64,000 nt of DNA from Sipunculus nudus (Eukaryota > Annelida > Sipuncula > Golfingiida > Sipunculidae), in NCBI GenBank assembly GCA_026874595.1, contig CM049316.1, positions 558,001 to 622,000 of the forward strand. The letters run 5' to 3'. Position 1 is the stretch's first letter. Each line of letters starts with the position of its first letter. Both the position numbers and the translations under genes were made by a program. Shown one piece after another: positions 17,406 through 26,983 of the stretch. A model generated the notes under the pieces. That model had not been told where the DNA came from. It made no database searches and saw only the letters and a program-made list of their open reading frames with translations.

Positions 17406-18245
17406 TGTGGAGAAACCGCTATAGGGGCCTCGGCCCCAGGGGAGATTCTGTGGTGATCGGAACGATCCCATTGTGCTTTGACGTGCGTTGCACACCGTTG
17501 GCTTTCCCAGTACCGATGATACCCGACGATCACTCTTTAACCATTCACATCCGTATACGAACCCACCTAGGACTCCCCTGTTCCCCCCCCTTGTGACCCC
17601 TGTTGACCTTTCACCTCCGACCCGATCCCACTCACAACTCCCCTGTTCCCCCCCCCCCCCAGGCGACCCCTGCTGACCTTTCCCCTTCGACCCGATCCCA
17701 TCCAGAACTCCCCTGTTCTTGTCCCCCCCCCCGGCGACCCCTGTTGACCTTTCACATCCGACCTCCACGACCCCAACCGACCTTTCACATCCAACCGACC
17801 CTTATTCACCTCCTGCCGGTGATCCCCAAACCTACAACCGGTCTAGTTCTGACTTGAACCACACAACCGGCCACAGACCCACAACTCTACTACTTCTTGA
17901 CATAAGGCAGAGGAGGGGCTGCCCCCTCCCCCCCTCAAGTCCCCCCTCCCCCATAGGGGAGCCGTCTGGGACCCAAAAGCGCCCAGAGAGCGCTCTCAAC
18001 TGATAGTATATTAGACTCGGCCTGCTTATATAGTAGGGTTGTGGACACATTGAAATCTTTGGTGTGCGGCAGATTTCACGTTTGTGCAAGATGTACGCGC
18101 AAACTGAAAAAGATATCGCAAATGTTACTCGTTGAACGCTTAAAGCATATTTTTCCAAAGATTTTAGCACATATTTTGTAAATGTTGTGTAGACCGTTGT
18201 CCGGCAAATGGCCATTTTGTGTTGCTGACCAATATGACGGTGTCA
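16600..18245. repeat. Right arm of ~3.4-kb imperfect inverted repeat
   Basis: Mirror of 14862-16580 without the tRNA insert. Its outer ~200 bp (18048-18245) coincide with the first of three 279-bp direct repeats. C-rich runs at 17580-17740 mirror the G-rich runs at 15550-15740. Confidence 0.85.
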
Positions 18246-18884
18246 GTATCGCCACCTGCCGACGACAAGTGGAACTATATCAGATAGACAACGGATTTAT
18301 CTAATTAAGTTGCACACATGAAACAACATTGAAATCTTTGGTGTGCGGCAGATTTCACGTTTGTGCAAGATGTACCCGCAAACTGGAAAATATATCACGA
18401 ATGTCACTCGTTGAACGTTTGAGGCATATTTTTACTAAAATTATTGCAGGTATTTCGTAAATGTTGTGTAGACCGTTGTCCGGCAAATGGCCATTTTGTG
18501 TTGCTGACCAATATGACGGTGTCAGTATCGCCACCTGCCGACGACAAGTGGAACTATATCAGATAGACAACGGATTTATCTAATTAAGTTGCACACATGA
18601 AACAACATTGAAATTTTTGGTGTGCGGCAGATTTCACGTTTGTGCAAGATGTACCCGCAAACTGGAAAATATATCACGAATGTCACTCGTTGAACGTTTG
18701 AGGCATATTTTTACTAAAATTATTGCAGGTATTTCGTAAATGTTGTGTAGACCGTTGTCCGGCAAATGGCCATTTTGTGTTGCTGACCAATATGACGGTG
18801 TCAGTATCGCCACCTGCCGACGACAAGTGGAACTATATCAGATAGACAACGGATTTATCTAATTAAGTTGCACACATGAAACAA
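18048..18884. repeat. Three tandem 279-bp direct repeats
   Basis: CATTGAAATC/TTTTTGGTGTGCGGC begins units at 18048, 18327 and 18606, and the next partial CATT is at 18885, giving 279 bp exactly each time. Units 2 and 3 are almost identical; unit 1 is more diverged and is the one mirrored in the left inverted-repeat arm. No coding frame. Confidence 0.95.
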
Positions 18885-19743
18885 CATTTGTGCGGACTGC
18901 ATACTTTAATTGAACTGGATGTTTTGTGTGCCTTTATGTATTTATAAAATGTATCAGAAAATGATCATGAATCACATATGCGGATGATCATGGCATAAAG
19001 AAGACCGTGAAACTTTCATATTTTATTCATTATATAAGTTCCGTCTTATGAGTTCCACAGGTATTGTGACGTAGATTCAGGCAAAACATTGTTGAAAATA
19101 ACGAGTACATCACGTTTTTATACATATTTTGAAATATTGTCACATATGCATTTATTTAAAATTTCGTTTTCTGAGTTTGGAAGTATCAAGTGATATCAAC
19201 ATCTATTAGTATGTTTGTCGTATCTGGTTGATCAGATCCATATAACATCTGGTTGTTCAAACGATATTCGTGCATTCGCATTGGATGTGCCTAAAATATA
19301 CATCTGAGTGACGAATGGTTTTGATGTACCCGTCTTCTTCTTTTTTAAAAATGTATATAACATGAACGTACACCTCGGCGTGCAGGGTTTTCTGTATCGG
19401 GTGTTTAATCTGAAACCGATCGCCAACGACAAAACTAATTTATGTATACATGCAAACACGCAGACAGTTATCGAGCAGCGATGAAAAAGCAGATTACCAG
19501 CAAACGTATTAAGATCATACCAGGGACGAACCCTGTTTAACTACATTTCAACCCGTCACCCCTCATATACATATATATATATTCATGTGAGCTTGAGAAG
19601 CCGTCACCCCTTGTTTCATGGCGGGTGAGACCTTCCGAATACATGTATCCCATTCAAGCCACGCCCACACAACACATTGTGTTTGACGTACCCAACAGTT
19701 GCGGACGTGTGCTCATTCTTGATTATACTTCGGACACAGCGTG
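18885..19743. other. AT-rich intergenic region
   Basis: About 860 bp with no supported gene. A TATATATATAT stretch at 19570-19582 lies ~165 bp upstream of the gene at 19744. Small open frames show no recognisable features. Confidence 0.4.
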
Positions 19744-20286
19744 ATGCATTCGCTCCCAGCCGACGACCAGTTAACCAGCAGGTTGTGCGACAAGAACGAA
19801 ATGACATATCTGATGGACAATTTGATGGGTCACGCGGAGCTACTTTTGAAGAAGATCAAAGTCCTTGACGACAGATCAACTGATGTATTTCCCAGATCGT
19901 GGCAGTGCGTGGAACTGGTTGACGGCGTGGACCCGTGGCCACCCAGCCTCTGCTTGAGTATGATAACTGATATCGGGAGAGGGTACGGGATCACACTTGA
20001 TGAGGCTACTTTGACGGCTGTGTATAAAACGGAACCGTGGGTCAGCTGGCACAGGATATGCCCTTCGATCACAGTGAACCTTACACGCATGGTCCCGACG
20101 GCTGAAGCCCGATGCCTGGCTGTGTACATATTGTACTGCTTCTTTAGCAAAGAGTACCGAGTGTCTCACGCTGACAGCGATTTCCACAGGGGTCTGCTGT
20201 GTTTAAATTACTGCCCATGTAGCCGATACCAAATGAGGAATGTAACCTCTCGTTGCTGTTGTGTGTCACTTGGTTCTTTCTCGTGA
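19744..20286 (+). CDS. DPWPP-family small protein A, unknown
   Basis: 180 aa from the ATG at 19744 (one codon after a GTG). I know no family, but it is a paralogue of the protein at 47969-48490. Both have D-P-W-P-P-x-S/L-C-L, then about 20 residues later a L-x-x-x-A-x-L/E-x-A-V-Y-K motif, an I/T-x-N-L/E-I region, and P-x-x-A-E-x-x-x-x-x-V/A-x-Y-I-x-Y-C. The helical, compact size of the shared ~110-residue core resembles a small signalling-type domain, but this is inference. The C-terminus here is C/S-rich and unrelated to the paralogue. It stands alone, with a TATA-like run upstream. Confidence 0.6.
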   Translation: MHSLPADDQLTSRLCDKNEMTYLMDNLMGHAELLLKKIKVLDDRSTDVFPRSWQCVELVDGVDPWPPSLCLSMITDIGRGYGITLDEATLTAVYKTEPWVSWHRICPSITVNLTRMVPTAEARCLAVYILYCFFSKEYRVSHADSDFHRGLLCLNYCPCSRYQMRNVTSRCCCVSLGSFS

Positions 20287-20642
20287 AAGCGTCATTGTGT
20301 ACCCGATATCTGACAGCGTACGTCACACACAATGACACCAGTGCATACATCTCCTCATTGTGTTTTTTTTGTATATCTATATGTGTTCATGTCGCGTGGG
20401 ATAATGCATCTCAGAAACGTATCTGCGCTCATGCAGTGGACTGACCTTGGAGTGATGCCATTTTTTTGTTAAGTCACATGAGCCCTGCCGTTACTCACAT
20501 CTGAATTTGGTAAACAATTTTGAGCCTATCCCGTCAACCGCCAGGCATGCGCACTGCCTGGATGTACATGTTCGAAAACATATAAAAGCTGCGGTGATGT
20601 CTAGTTGCCAGGCACAATTCCTTAGGGAGCCCTACCACCACC
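20287..20642. promoter_or_regulatory. Intergenic region before the two-CARD gene
   Basis: 356 bp. It contains the TATA box at 20581-20588. T-rich stretches at 20360-20370 and 20460-20468 may belong to the end of the upstream transcript. Confidence 0.4.
20581..20588 (+). promoter_or_regulatory. TATA box of the two-CARD gene
   Basis: TATAAAAG 62 bp upstream of the ATG at 20643. Confidence 0.7.
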
Positions 20643-21317
20643 ATGGCTTGTTCTTCACATTGGCACGAGGCGTTTTACGGCATACTGCCCCGTTTGGCAT
20701 CTGCATTGTACGTGAAACAGAGTCTGCTGCCTGACGAGCTGTTGGCAGAGGGGTTTCTCGACAGGGACGAGCTGGATAATGTCAGGGCGAAGATGACTAA
20801 TTCGGAACAAGCCGAACTGTTGCTGCACACACTGGCGGATACGAACACTCCCAGAAGGCTTGACAAAGCTATGAAAATTATAGGGCGTCATCACCCAGAC
20901 GTTTTGCGGATGTATCAAGATCGCATGAAAGCACTGAGTCGGGATGAGAAAAAGGCTCGACCACACGGTTCGCCTCCGGCTAAGGTGTCTTCGTCTTGGA
21001 ACGACAGTTTTTACAAAATACTTCCCGGTATGGTCGACAAATTAGACGTGCTGCATACCGATGTAGTTGATGCACTGGTTGCGCGAGGGTTTATCAACGA
21101 CAACATGGTCGAGCAGATACGTGATCACAGAACAAACACGGCCCAAGCCAGAACACTTCTGTACCTTCTTCTTGATAACAACGGTGTATATGAGCTTGAC
21201 GCTGCCATGGAGTTGCTGCGCGGCCATTACCACGCGCATGTGTCGGATTTTTATCAACAACGTATGAAACATCTCGATCGTCCCATGCTGGTGGACAACG
21301 TGAACAACCGTTCGTAA
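20643..21317 (+). CDS. Protein with two tandem CARD-like death-fold domains
   Basis: 224 aa. The start has a near-perfect Kozak context (CCACCATGG). Two similar ~95-residue helical domains occupy residues about 5-100 and 118-215. Both begin S-x-W-x-x-x-F-Y-x-I-L-P, then L-L-P-D-E-L-L-A-E-G-F or V-V-D-A-L-V-A-R-G-F, then T-N-x-x-Q-A-x-x-L-L, and end with A-M-x-x-x-x-x-H-x-x-x-x-x-x-Y-Q-x-R-M. That is the layout of a CARD (type-I turn, then L-L and helix 6). They differ from the CARDs at 5-9 kb, suggesting a separate capture or long divergence. Likely an adaptor or decoy of death-fold signalling (inference). CARD versus DED cannot be settled by eye. Confidence 0.65.
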   Translation: MACSSHWHEAFYGILPRLASALYVKQSLLPDELLAEGFLDRDELDNVRAKMTNSEQAELLLHTLADTNTPRRLDKAMKIIGRHHPDVLRMYQDRMKALSRDEKKARPHGSPPAKVSSSWNDSFYKILPGMVDKLDVLHTDVVDALVARGFINDNMVEQIRDHRTNTAQARTLLYLLLDNNGVYELDAAMELLRGHYHAHVSDFYQQRMKHLDRPMLVDNVNNRS

Positions 21318-22291
21318 GCATGTACGCCCCGTCTAAGGCACTGTATATACAAATCAAACGCTGGAAGTGTTTGAGGTCCAGATGCTGATATAAACTCGTG
21401 TATTCGGGATTTTTCGAAAGAACTGATTGTTTGGTCTTTGAGCATACGCAACGATGTAGCATTTTTATACAATGCACGCATATATATATGACTGTTTGAA
21501 ACGTGGGATTAACGTACGGGACGTGTTTCATAACGGACTTAACGTCACAGCCAGCTTTCCAGGCAATAAGGTTTTGTATAACAGGTTGTTGTGCATGTGA
21601 TTTGTTTTTGTCTATCCTGTAATCTATATGACACGTAATAAAAAGGCATAAATGAATTGCATCCTGTATTGTATCAGAGTATGATGGGCTTTATGCTATG
21701 TGTGTGTATGTAAGTGCGTGTGTAAAACAAATTATCTATAAGATACCATGTGATCCGGTACACGTCACTGTATGAAATGACAGGATGGTAACAGAGTTCT
21801 CACTGGATGGCACCATATTTTTTCAATTTTGTTTGTCCCATCACGGTCTCTTAGATGATGTCCACATTTAACCGTGCATCTCTGTCACAACACGTTGCAT
21901 CAGGTTCCCCTTAAATATTTGTTCTACTCCTCTGGTTTATGTATGAAACTCGGCAACGGCAACCGTCAAACTATCTTCCAGAACGAAACTGATGCCACTC
22001 GGACCACATGTTGATCCGTGTGCGTCATCACAGATTCAGAGAAAAAACTATATTTGGATACGCGTTATGTATGCTTGCTGATGGTATTATGTTAACGTTT
22101 CTGCCACACGTGTGTAATCCCCCACTTCGCGTGTAAACGTCATCACACGTGACTATATAACCACCATTGGGCAGCATGAACGCCACATGCGCACAGTCTT
22201 CTGAGAAGGATAGGCACGTGTGCCGCTGCTGGTGACTGGATAACGTGTTCGCAGATGTTTGCTACCCGTTTGGTCCTGTTTTTTTATACTT
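21318..22291. other. Intergenic region
   Basis: About 970 bp without a supported gene. AATAAAA near 21640 suits the two-CARD gene. Near the end lie the TATATAA box (22154-22160) and a ~130-bp leader of the first lectin-like gene. Confidence 0.4.
22154..22160 (+). promoter_or_regulatory. TATA box of lectin-like gene 1
   Basis: ACGTGACTATATAA, conserved upstream of paralogue 2 (23569-23575), about 130 bp before the ATG in both. Confidence 0.6.
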
Positions 22292-23323
22292 ATGGGGTGT
22301 ATCCGCCGGCTTTTTGTACTTTGGGTACTGTACAGTGATTTCTGTCTGGCAAACTCTTTGACTCCGAGATCTGCTGCCCCTTCTCCGTACCATGCATTCA
22401 GATTTTTCGACATCAATCTGACAAACAGTGAGGCCCAGTATGGGTGCGGTATGTTACAGGATGGCAGGTGGTACCTGCCTGCACCGGATGACAGCCATCA
22501 CGGGTTATCGTTCCACACAGAATTGACTGCTTTCATGAACAGTGCTGGTATTTCCGAAGCGTGGATTTCGCTGAAAGGGAACAAGCTAAACGAATGGCGG
22601 GTGTCCGGGACGAATTCTTTTAAAGGCACGGTACAACATAATGGGAAACAACACAGACACTGCGCCAGGATACAATCTCATTATGAAGCTGCTGTGAGTG
22701 AGTCGTGTAATGACGACGTCAAAATGTTTATATGCGTTGTGCCGTCTTCCAGCCACCTGTTCTTCAGTAATCTCTGCAACGGACAGTACGGACCGTGCTA
22801 CGCGATTATGCGTGGCGCCGCAAGTTGGTTTGCAGCTAAAAGTATGTGCGTTTACATAGGGGCACGCTTGGCCGTCGTTCATAATGAACAGGAAGCTAAA
22901 GCGCTGAGTAAGTTCATAAAATATAAGATATCCGGTGCAACGGAATATTGGGTGGACCTGGTGAACTACGTTTGGAAATACCGTCTGCGCGGAAACAGGA
23001 CTGCGGTTCCCGACATGTACTTTTGGTACAGACAACGACCTGATACCGGGAAAAACTGTGCCGTAGTAAGGAAATATCCAGACGGATATTTCTGGGAAGC
23101 TGTGGACTGCGACAGCCGCCATCAAATCGTCTGCATGAGTCATCGTTCTTTATCGACAAGAAGTGATGGCGCAATGGTCAACGTGCCTACACGCTACCCG
23201 CACAACGCATCGGATACTGCTACTGAGATATATTCTTCCGCGTCATCATACCGCTCTATATCGCACGCCGTTATCATACGTATGTGTCTATCACTGTGCG
23301 TCAGTATCATTACGTCCATCTAA
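22292..23323 (+). CDS. C-type lectin-like membrane/secreted protein 1 (two CTLDs)
   Basis: 343 aa from the first in-frame ATG (22292); an in-frame TAA at 22241 excludes a longer frame, and the same M-G-C-I start exists in paralogue 2. Signal peptide: residues ~1-23. Two C-type-lectin-like domains follow. CTLD1 (~35-150) has W-I-S-L-K-G, W-R-V-S-G, H-C-A and a final C-x-C-type segment. CTLD2 (~165-290) has C-Y-x-I, the W-F-A-A-x-x-M-C-V helix, G-A-R-L-A-V-V, W-V-D-L-V, then C-A-V-V-R-K and H-Q-I-V-C-M. Calcium-ligand motifs (EPN/QPD plus WND) are absent, so sugar binding is doubtful. The tail (~325-343) is hydrophobic, as in an anchor. CTLDs on viral glycoproteins often bind host receptors (inference). 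Confidence 0.8.
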   Translation: MGCIRRLFVLWVLYSDFCLANSLTPRSAAPSPYHAFRFFDINLTNSEAQYGCGMLQDGRWYLPAPDDSHHGLSFHTELTAFMNSAGISEAWISLKGNKLNEWRVSGTNSFKGTVQHNGKQHRHCARIQSHYEAAVSESCNDDVKMFICVVPSSSHLFFSNLCNGQYGPCYAIMRGAASWFAAKSMCVYIGARLAVVHNEQEAKALSKFIKYKISGATEYWVDLVNYVWKYRLRGNRTAVPDMYFWYRQRPDTGKNCAVVRKYPDGYFWEAVDCDSRHQIVCMSHRSLSTRSDGAMVNVPTRYPHNASDTATEIYSSASSYRSISHAVIIRMCLSLCVSIITSI

Positions 23324-23705
23324 AACATCAGACTGAAGGGTTATGCAAAAACAATACGCCCCGTATGGGGAGTCTCATGCACGGAAGATCTGTATACATT
23401 ATATCTGGTTTGCTGATCAAACATCGTTTTTGTGTTGTTTTCGTTTGTGTGCCAGTGATGCAGAAGTAACATGACCCAACGTGACGCATGTAAATCGCTT
23501 GCTTATCAGATATGTCCTCTTTATTTTTTATTCTCCTCCCCCCGAGTGTATACGTCATCACACGTGACTATATATCCATCACCGGGCAACATGAACGCCA
23601 CATGCGCACAGTCTTGTGAGAAGGACAGGCATGGGTGCCGCTGGTGGTCACTGGATTTCGTGTTCGCAGAGGTTTGCTTACCATTTGGTACTGGTTTTTG
23701 TATTG
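23324..23705. promoter_or_regulatory. Duplicated promoter/leader of lectin-like gene 2
   Basis: The last ~170 bp repeat the leader of gene 1 (CGTCATCACACGTGACTATAT at ~23552). Nothing else is seen. Confidence 0.5.
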
Positions 23706-24740
23706 ATGGGGTGTATCTTCCGGCTTTCTGTATTTTTTGTACTGTACAGTGACCTATGTCTGGCAACCTCTGTGACTCCGAGATCTGCTGCCCCTTCTCC
23801 GTATCGTGCATTCAGATTCGTCGACATCAATTTGACAAACAGCGAGGCCCAGTATGCGTGCGGTATGTTACAGGATGGCAGGTGGTATCTGCCTGCACGG
23901 GATGACAGCTATGACGGGTTATCGTTCCACACAGAATTGACTGCTTTCATGAACAGTGCTGGTATTTCCGAAGCGTGGATTTCGCTGAAAGGGAACAAGC
24001 TCAAAGAATGGCGGGTGTCCGGGACGAAACCTTTCACCGGAGAAGTGCAAGAAAACGGGTTACGACCCAAACACTGCGCTCTTATTAAGACCAGATATGA
24101 CGCTGCTGTATCTGTAAACTGCACTGAAGACAGGAATGATGGCTTATGTCAGGTATCATCCTCCAGCCGGTGGTTCTTCAGTCGTCTGTGCACGGGGCAA
24201 AAAGGACAGTGCTATGTGATAATCCGTGGCGCCCCCGATTGGTTTGCGGCTAATAGCATGTGCGTTTACATCGGGGCACGCCTGGCCGTCGTTCATAATG
24301 AGAAGGGAGCAAAAACTCTGTCTTTGTTCCTTAAGAAGAAATTTCTATCAGGCGATTATTTTGTGGACCTGGTGAACCACGTTTGGCAATATCGTCTGCC
24401 TGGAAACCGGACTGCGGTTCCCGACATGTACTTTTGGTACAGACAACAACCTGCCACCGCGAAAAACTGTGCCGTAGTAAGGAAATACCCAGACGGATAT
24501 TTCTGGGAAGCTGTGGACTGCGAAAGCCGCCATCAAATCGTCTGTATGAGTCATCGTTCTCTATCGACAAGACGTAATGGCGCAATGGTCAACGTGCCTA
24601 CACGCTACCCGCACAACGCATCGGATACTGCTACTGCTACTGGGACATATTCTACCGCGTCATCACACCGCTCTATATCGCACGCCGTTATCATACGTAC
24701 ATGTCTATCACTGTGCGTCAGTATCATTACGTCAATCTAA
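23706..24740 (+). CDS. C-type lectin-like membrane/secreted protein 2 (two CTLDs)
   Basis: 344 aa from the M-G-C-I ATG shared with paralogue 1; an upstream ATG at 23631 stays in frame but is not conserved in paralogue 1. It is a recent tandem duplicate of 22292-23323, very similar overall, with most differences in the CTLD1 end and in the CTLD2 start. Same signal peptide, two CTLDs and hydrophobic tail. A multi-residue change cluster at ~150-165 (C-T-E-D-R-N-D versus C-N-D-D-V-K) alters the loop around the last CTLD1 cysteine. Function as for paralogue 1; divergence in loops suggests selection on ligand contact (inference). Confidence 0.8.
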   Translation: MGCIFRLSVFFVLYSDLCLATSVTPRSAAPSPYRAFRFVDINLTNSEAQYACGMLQDGRWYLPARDDSYDGLSFHTELTAFMNSAGISEAWISLKGNKLKEWRVSGTKPFTGEVQENGLRPKHCALIKTRYDAAVSVNCTEDRNDGLCQVSSSSRWFFSRLCTGQKGQCYVIIRGAPDWFAANSMCVYIGARLAVVHNEKGAKTLSLFLKKKFLSGDYFVDLVNHVWQYRLPGNRTAVPDMYFWYRQQPATAKNCAVVRKYPDGYFWEAVDCESRHQIVCMSHRSLSTRRNGAMVNVPTRYPHNASDTATATGTYSTASSHRSISHAVIIRTCLSLCVSIITSI

Positions 24741-25178
24741 AACATCAGACGGAAGGGTCATGAAAAACAATACGCCCCCGTATGGGGATTCACATGCGCG
24801 GAAGATATTACCCAGGAAGTAACATGACACAACGTGACGCATGTAAATCACTTGCTTATCAGATATTTCATTTTTTTTTCGGTGAGGCGGATGTTTCAAC
24901 ACTCCTGCTGCTGTAACGAAAATTAAACCCGGTTTTTCCCGAAACATTCCCGGGGTGTAACATGACACAATGTCACGTACTTGACACGACGACTGCTGCA
25001 TCACGCAGCTATATAAAGACCAGGTCTGCCGGAGATCTGAATCATATTCGCCCAGTCTTCACAGCAGCCTGGTGTTCCGTCGGACCGAAGCCTCTGTTGC
25101 AGTAAGTGTTGTTACGTGTAACGCTTGTTCTATGCTAGAGCAAGTTCTCTCAGTGTGTGAACGCTGTTCTGTATCGTC
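24741..25178. promoter_or_regulatory. Intergenic region before lectin-like gene 3
   Basis: About 440 bp. TATATAAAG (25010-25018) is the likely TATA box, ~165 bp before the ATG at 25179. The first part repeats the 3' flank of paralogue 1 (CGCCCCCGTATGGGGA and GGAAGAT). Confidence 0.5.
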
Positions 25179-26486
25179 ATGGTACCTTTCCATCTGCTGT
25201 ATCTGTTGTTGTTCGTCTCTACGTCTGCTGGCCGTCCACATCCCGCGTTCCGTTCTCTCGGGTTGTCTTTGACAAACGCTGAAGCCGGGCTCGCGTGCAG
25301 TATCTTAGGAGGGGAGACGTGGGCCCTGCCTGTACCCGACAATGTGTCAGACGCTGTAGCGTTTCATCAAAGACTGACTGCCTTCATGAGCAGCGCTGGT
25401 GTTACGGAATCATGGATCTCTCTGAAAGGGAAAATGCTCAAACAGTGGCGCGTGTCTGGCCGTTATCGTTTCTGCGGTACTATACGCCAGGTGTACAATA
25501 TGCCGGGGCAACATTGCGCTCTGTTGAGACCTAGGGGGAACACCCTCCTCCCCTTCTACTGCAATGGACGCGACGTAGACTTTGGTTATGTCTGCGAACT
25601 GCCTACCGCTACCGGGTGTCCTCTGTGGTTTTCAGGACATTACTGTGAATGCAAACACCAGAACGGACCTTGCTACATATTCGGACCTGGTGTCAGCAGT
25701 TGGTTTGAGGCTAGGAATCTGTGTGTTAGTATAGGAGCGCGGTTGGCCTCGGTCAAGAACGAAAAAGAGATAAAGGCATTGTCCAGAGTGCTCTACAAGT
25801 CTGTTTTAGCGCGTCACGTGTACTGGCTTGATGTTGTGGACCACGTTTGGGAATACCATTTCTCAGGCAACCGGTCTGCTATTCCAGACATTTACTTTTG
25901 GTACAAAGACCAACCTAAGCCAAATATAAACTGTGCCATCGTCAGGAAATTCCCCAAAGGTTTCTTGTGGGAAGCTGTGCCGTGCCACAGCCGCCACCAG
26001 GTGATTTGTATGAACACCATCGAACGGCACCAGAGCGTCGCGTCTGCGTACGACTTATCTGTCAGCCCGGCTCAGGATACTGCCACCTCCCGGTACCCGC
26101 TCCGTATTCCTCATCAGCTGCACGTACATGCGTTTGCCGATCCCTCAGGACTTTCTGCACGTGATCCAGGTGTATGCCAAGACGCAGACATGTCGTCAGG
26201 AGACGACTCTGAACCAAGCGCTCCGTATATACTATTATCAGGCAGCAGCCCTGCACCTAACACTGTTTCTCCTATATCCAACAACACAAACAAAGACGGC
26301 TATGTTAATGTACGTTCGTTGACAAGTCCCAGTCCCATGATACCCGTCGATCCACAGCCCGATATTTCCACAGTTGCTCCCACAAACGCAATGAGAAATC
26401 TGTCTGCCGGTTTTCGAAAGCCGTGTGCAGACACGTTACTGCTGCTGTCTATTGTCACCAATGCTTTAAACGTCTGCATACGTTAA
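25179..26486 (+). CDS. C-type lectin-like protein 3 (two CTLDs, long stalk)
   Basis: 435 aa, ATG at 25179. Clear signal peptide (~1-18, L-L-Y-L-L-L-F core). CTLD1 and CTLD2 are homologous to the two adjacent proteins (W-I-S-L-K-G, C-Y-I-F-G-P, W-F-E-A-R-N-L-C-V, G-A-R-L-A-S-V, and a final H-Q-V-I-C-M) but more diverged. After CTLD2 there is a ~110-residue S/T/P-rich stalk, probably heavily O-glycosylated, and a hydrophobic C-terminus (L-L-L-L-S-I-V). This resembles a viral envelope attachment protein or a shed decoy (inference). Polyadenylation-type AATAAA at about 26748. Confidence 0.8.
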   Translation: MVPFHLLYLLLFVSTSAGRPHPAFRSLGLSLTNAEAGLACSILGGETWALPVPDNVSDAVAFHQRLTAFMSSAGVTESWISLKGKMLKQWRVSGRYRFCGTIRQVYNMPGQHCALLRPRGNTLLPFYCNGRDVDFGYVCELPTATGCPLWFSGHYCECKHQNGPCYIFGPGVSSWFEARNLCVSIGARLASVKNEKEIKALSRVLYKSVLARHVYWLDVVDHVWEYHFSGNRSAIPDIYFWYKDQPKPNINCAIVRKFPKGFLWEAVPCHSRHQVICMNTIERHQSVASAYDLSVSPAQDTATSRYPLRIPHQLHVHAFADPSGLSARDPGVCQDADMSSGDDSEPSAPYILLSGSSPAPNTVSPISNNTNKDGYVNVRSLTSPSPMIPVDPQPDISTVAPTNAMRNLSAGFRKPCADTLLLLSIVTNALNVCIR

Positions 26487-26983
26487 GATTTGCTGCAGTC
26501 GAGGAGGATAAAATGGAACAAGGACCTTTCTGTCGCATTCGGACGACTAGCTCTGTATATACTTAGACCATGTATAGTATAATCAAGATGTTTTCTTTTG
26601 TACAGTTGTTAGTGTCATGCAGTTTGTGTGTTATGATATATATTTGGAATTGTACAGTGTTTCATACGTGTTAACCACCCCATTTATCTGTGTGGGTAGG
26701 GTAAGGCAAGGGTGACTGTATACATCGTGTGACGTGTAGCTTTATACAATAAACACATTTGTACTATGTCAAGGTTTGTTTTGTTTTTATCTCTCATGCT
26801 CAAACACGAAATGATTGTGAACCCACTTGTGAATGACTGTTTGTGAATCCACAAAACCTTTATTCTTTTTTACCGCGACCCTAATGTTTTGTTACGGTAG
26901 ATTCAACAACATCACTTTATAAACACATAACACATCGATTTGCATTTTATACAAACATTCGATTTAACACAGGCCCTCCATGT
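26487..26983. other. Convergent intergenic region
   Basis: About 500 bp between the convergent lectin-like gene 3 and the MULE gene. It carries plus-strand AATAAA near 26748 and minus-strand TTTATT near 26862. Nothing else is seen. Confidence 0.45.

Noticed and set aside
23616-23705. Longer start for the second lectin-like gene
   Set aside because: Begins at GTG or a non-conserved ATG (23631); the paralogue has a TAA in this stretch.
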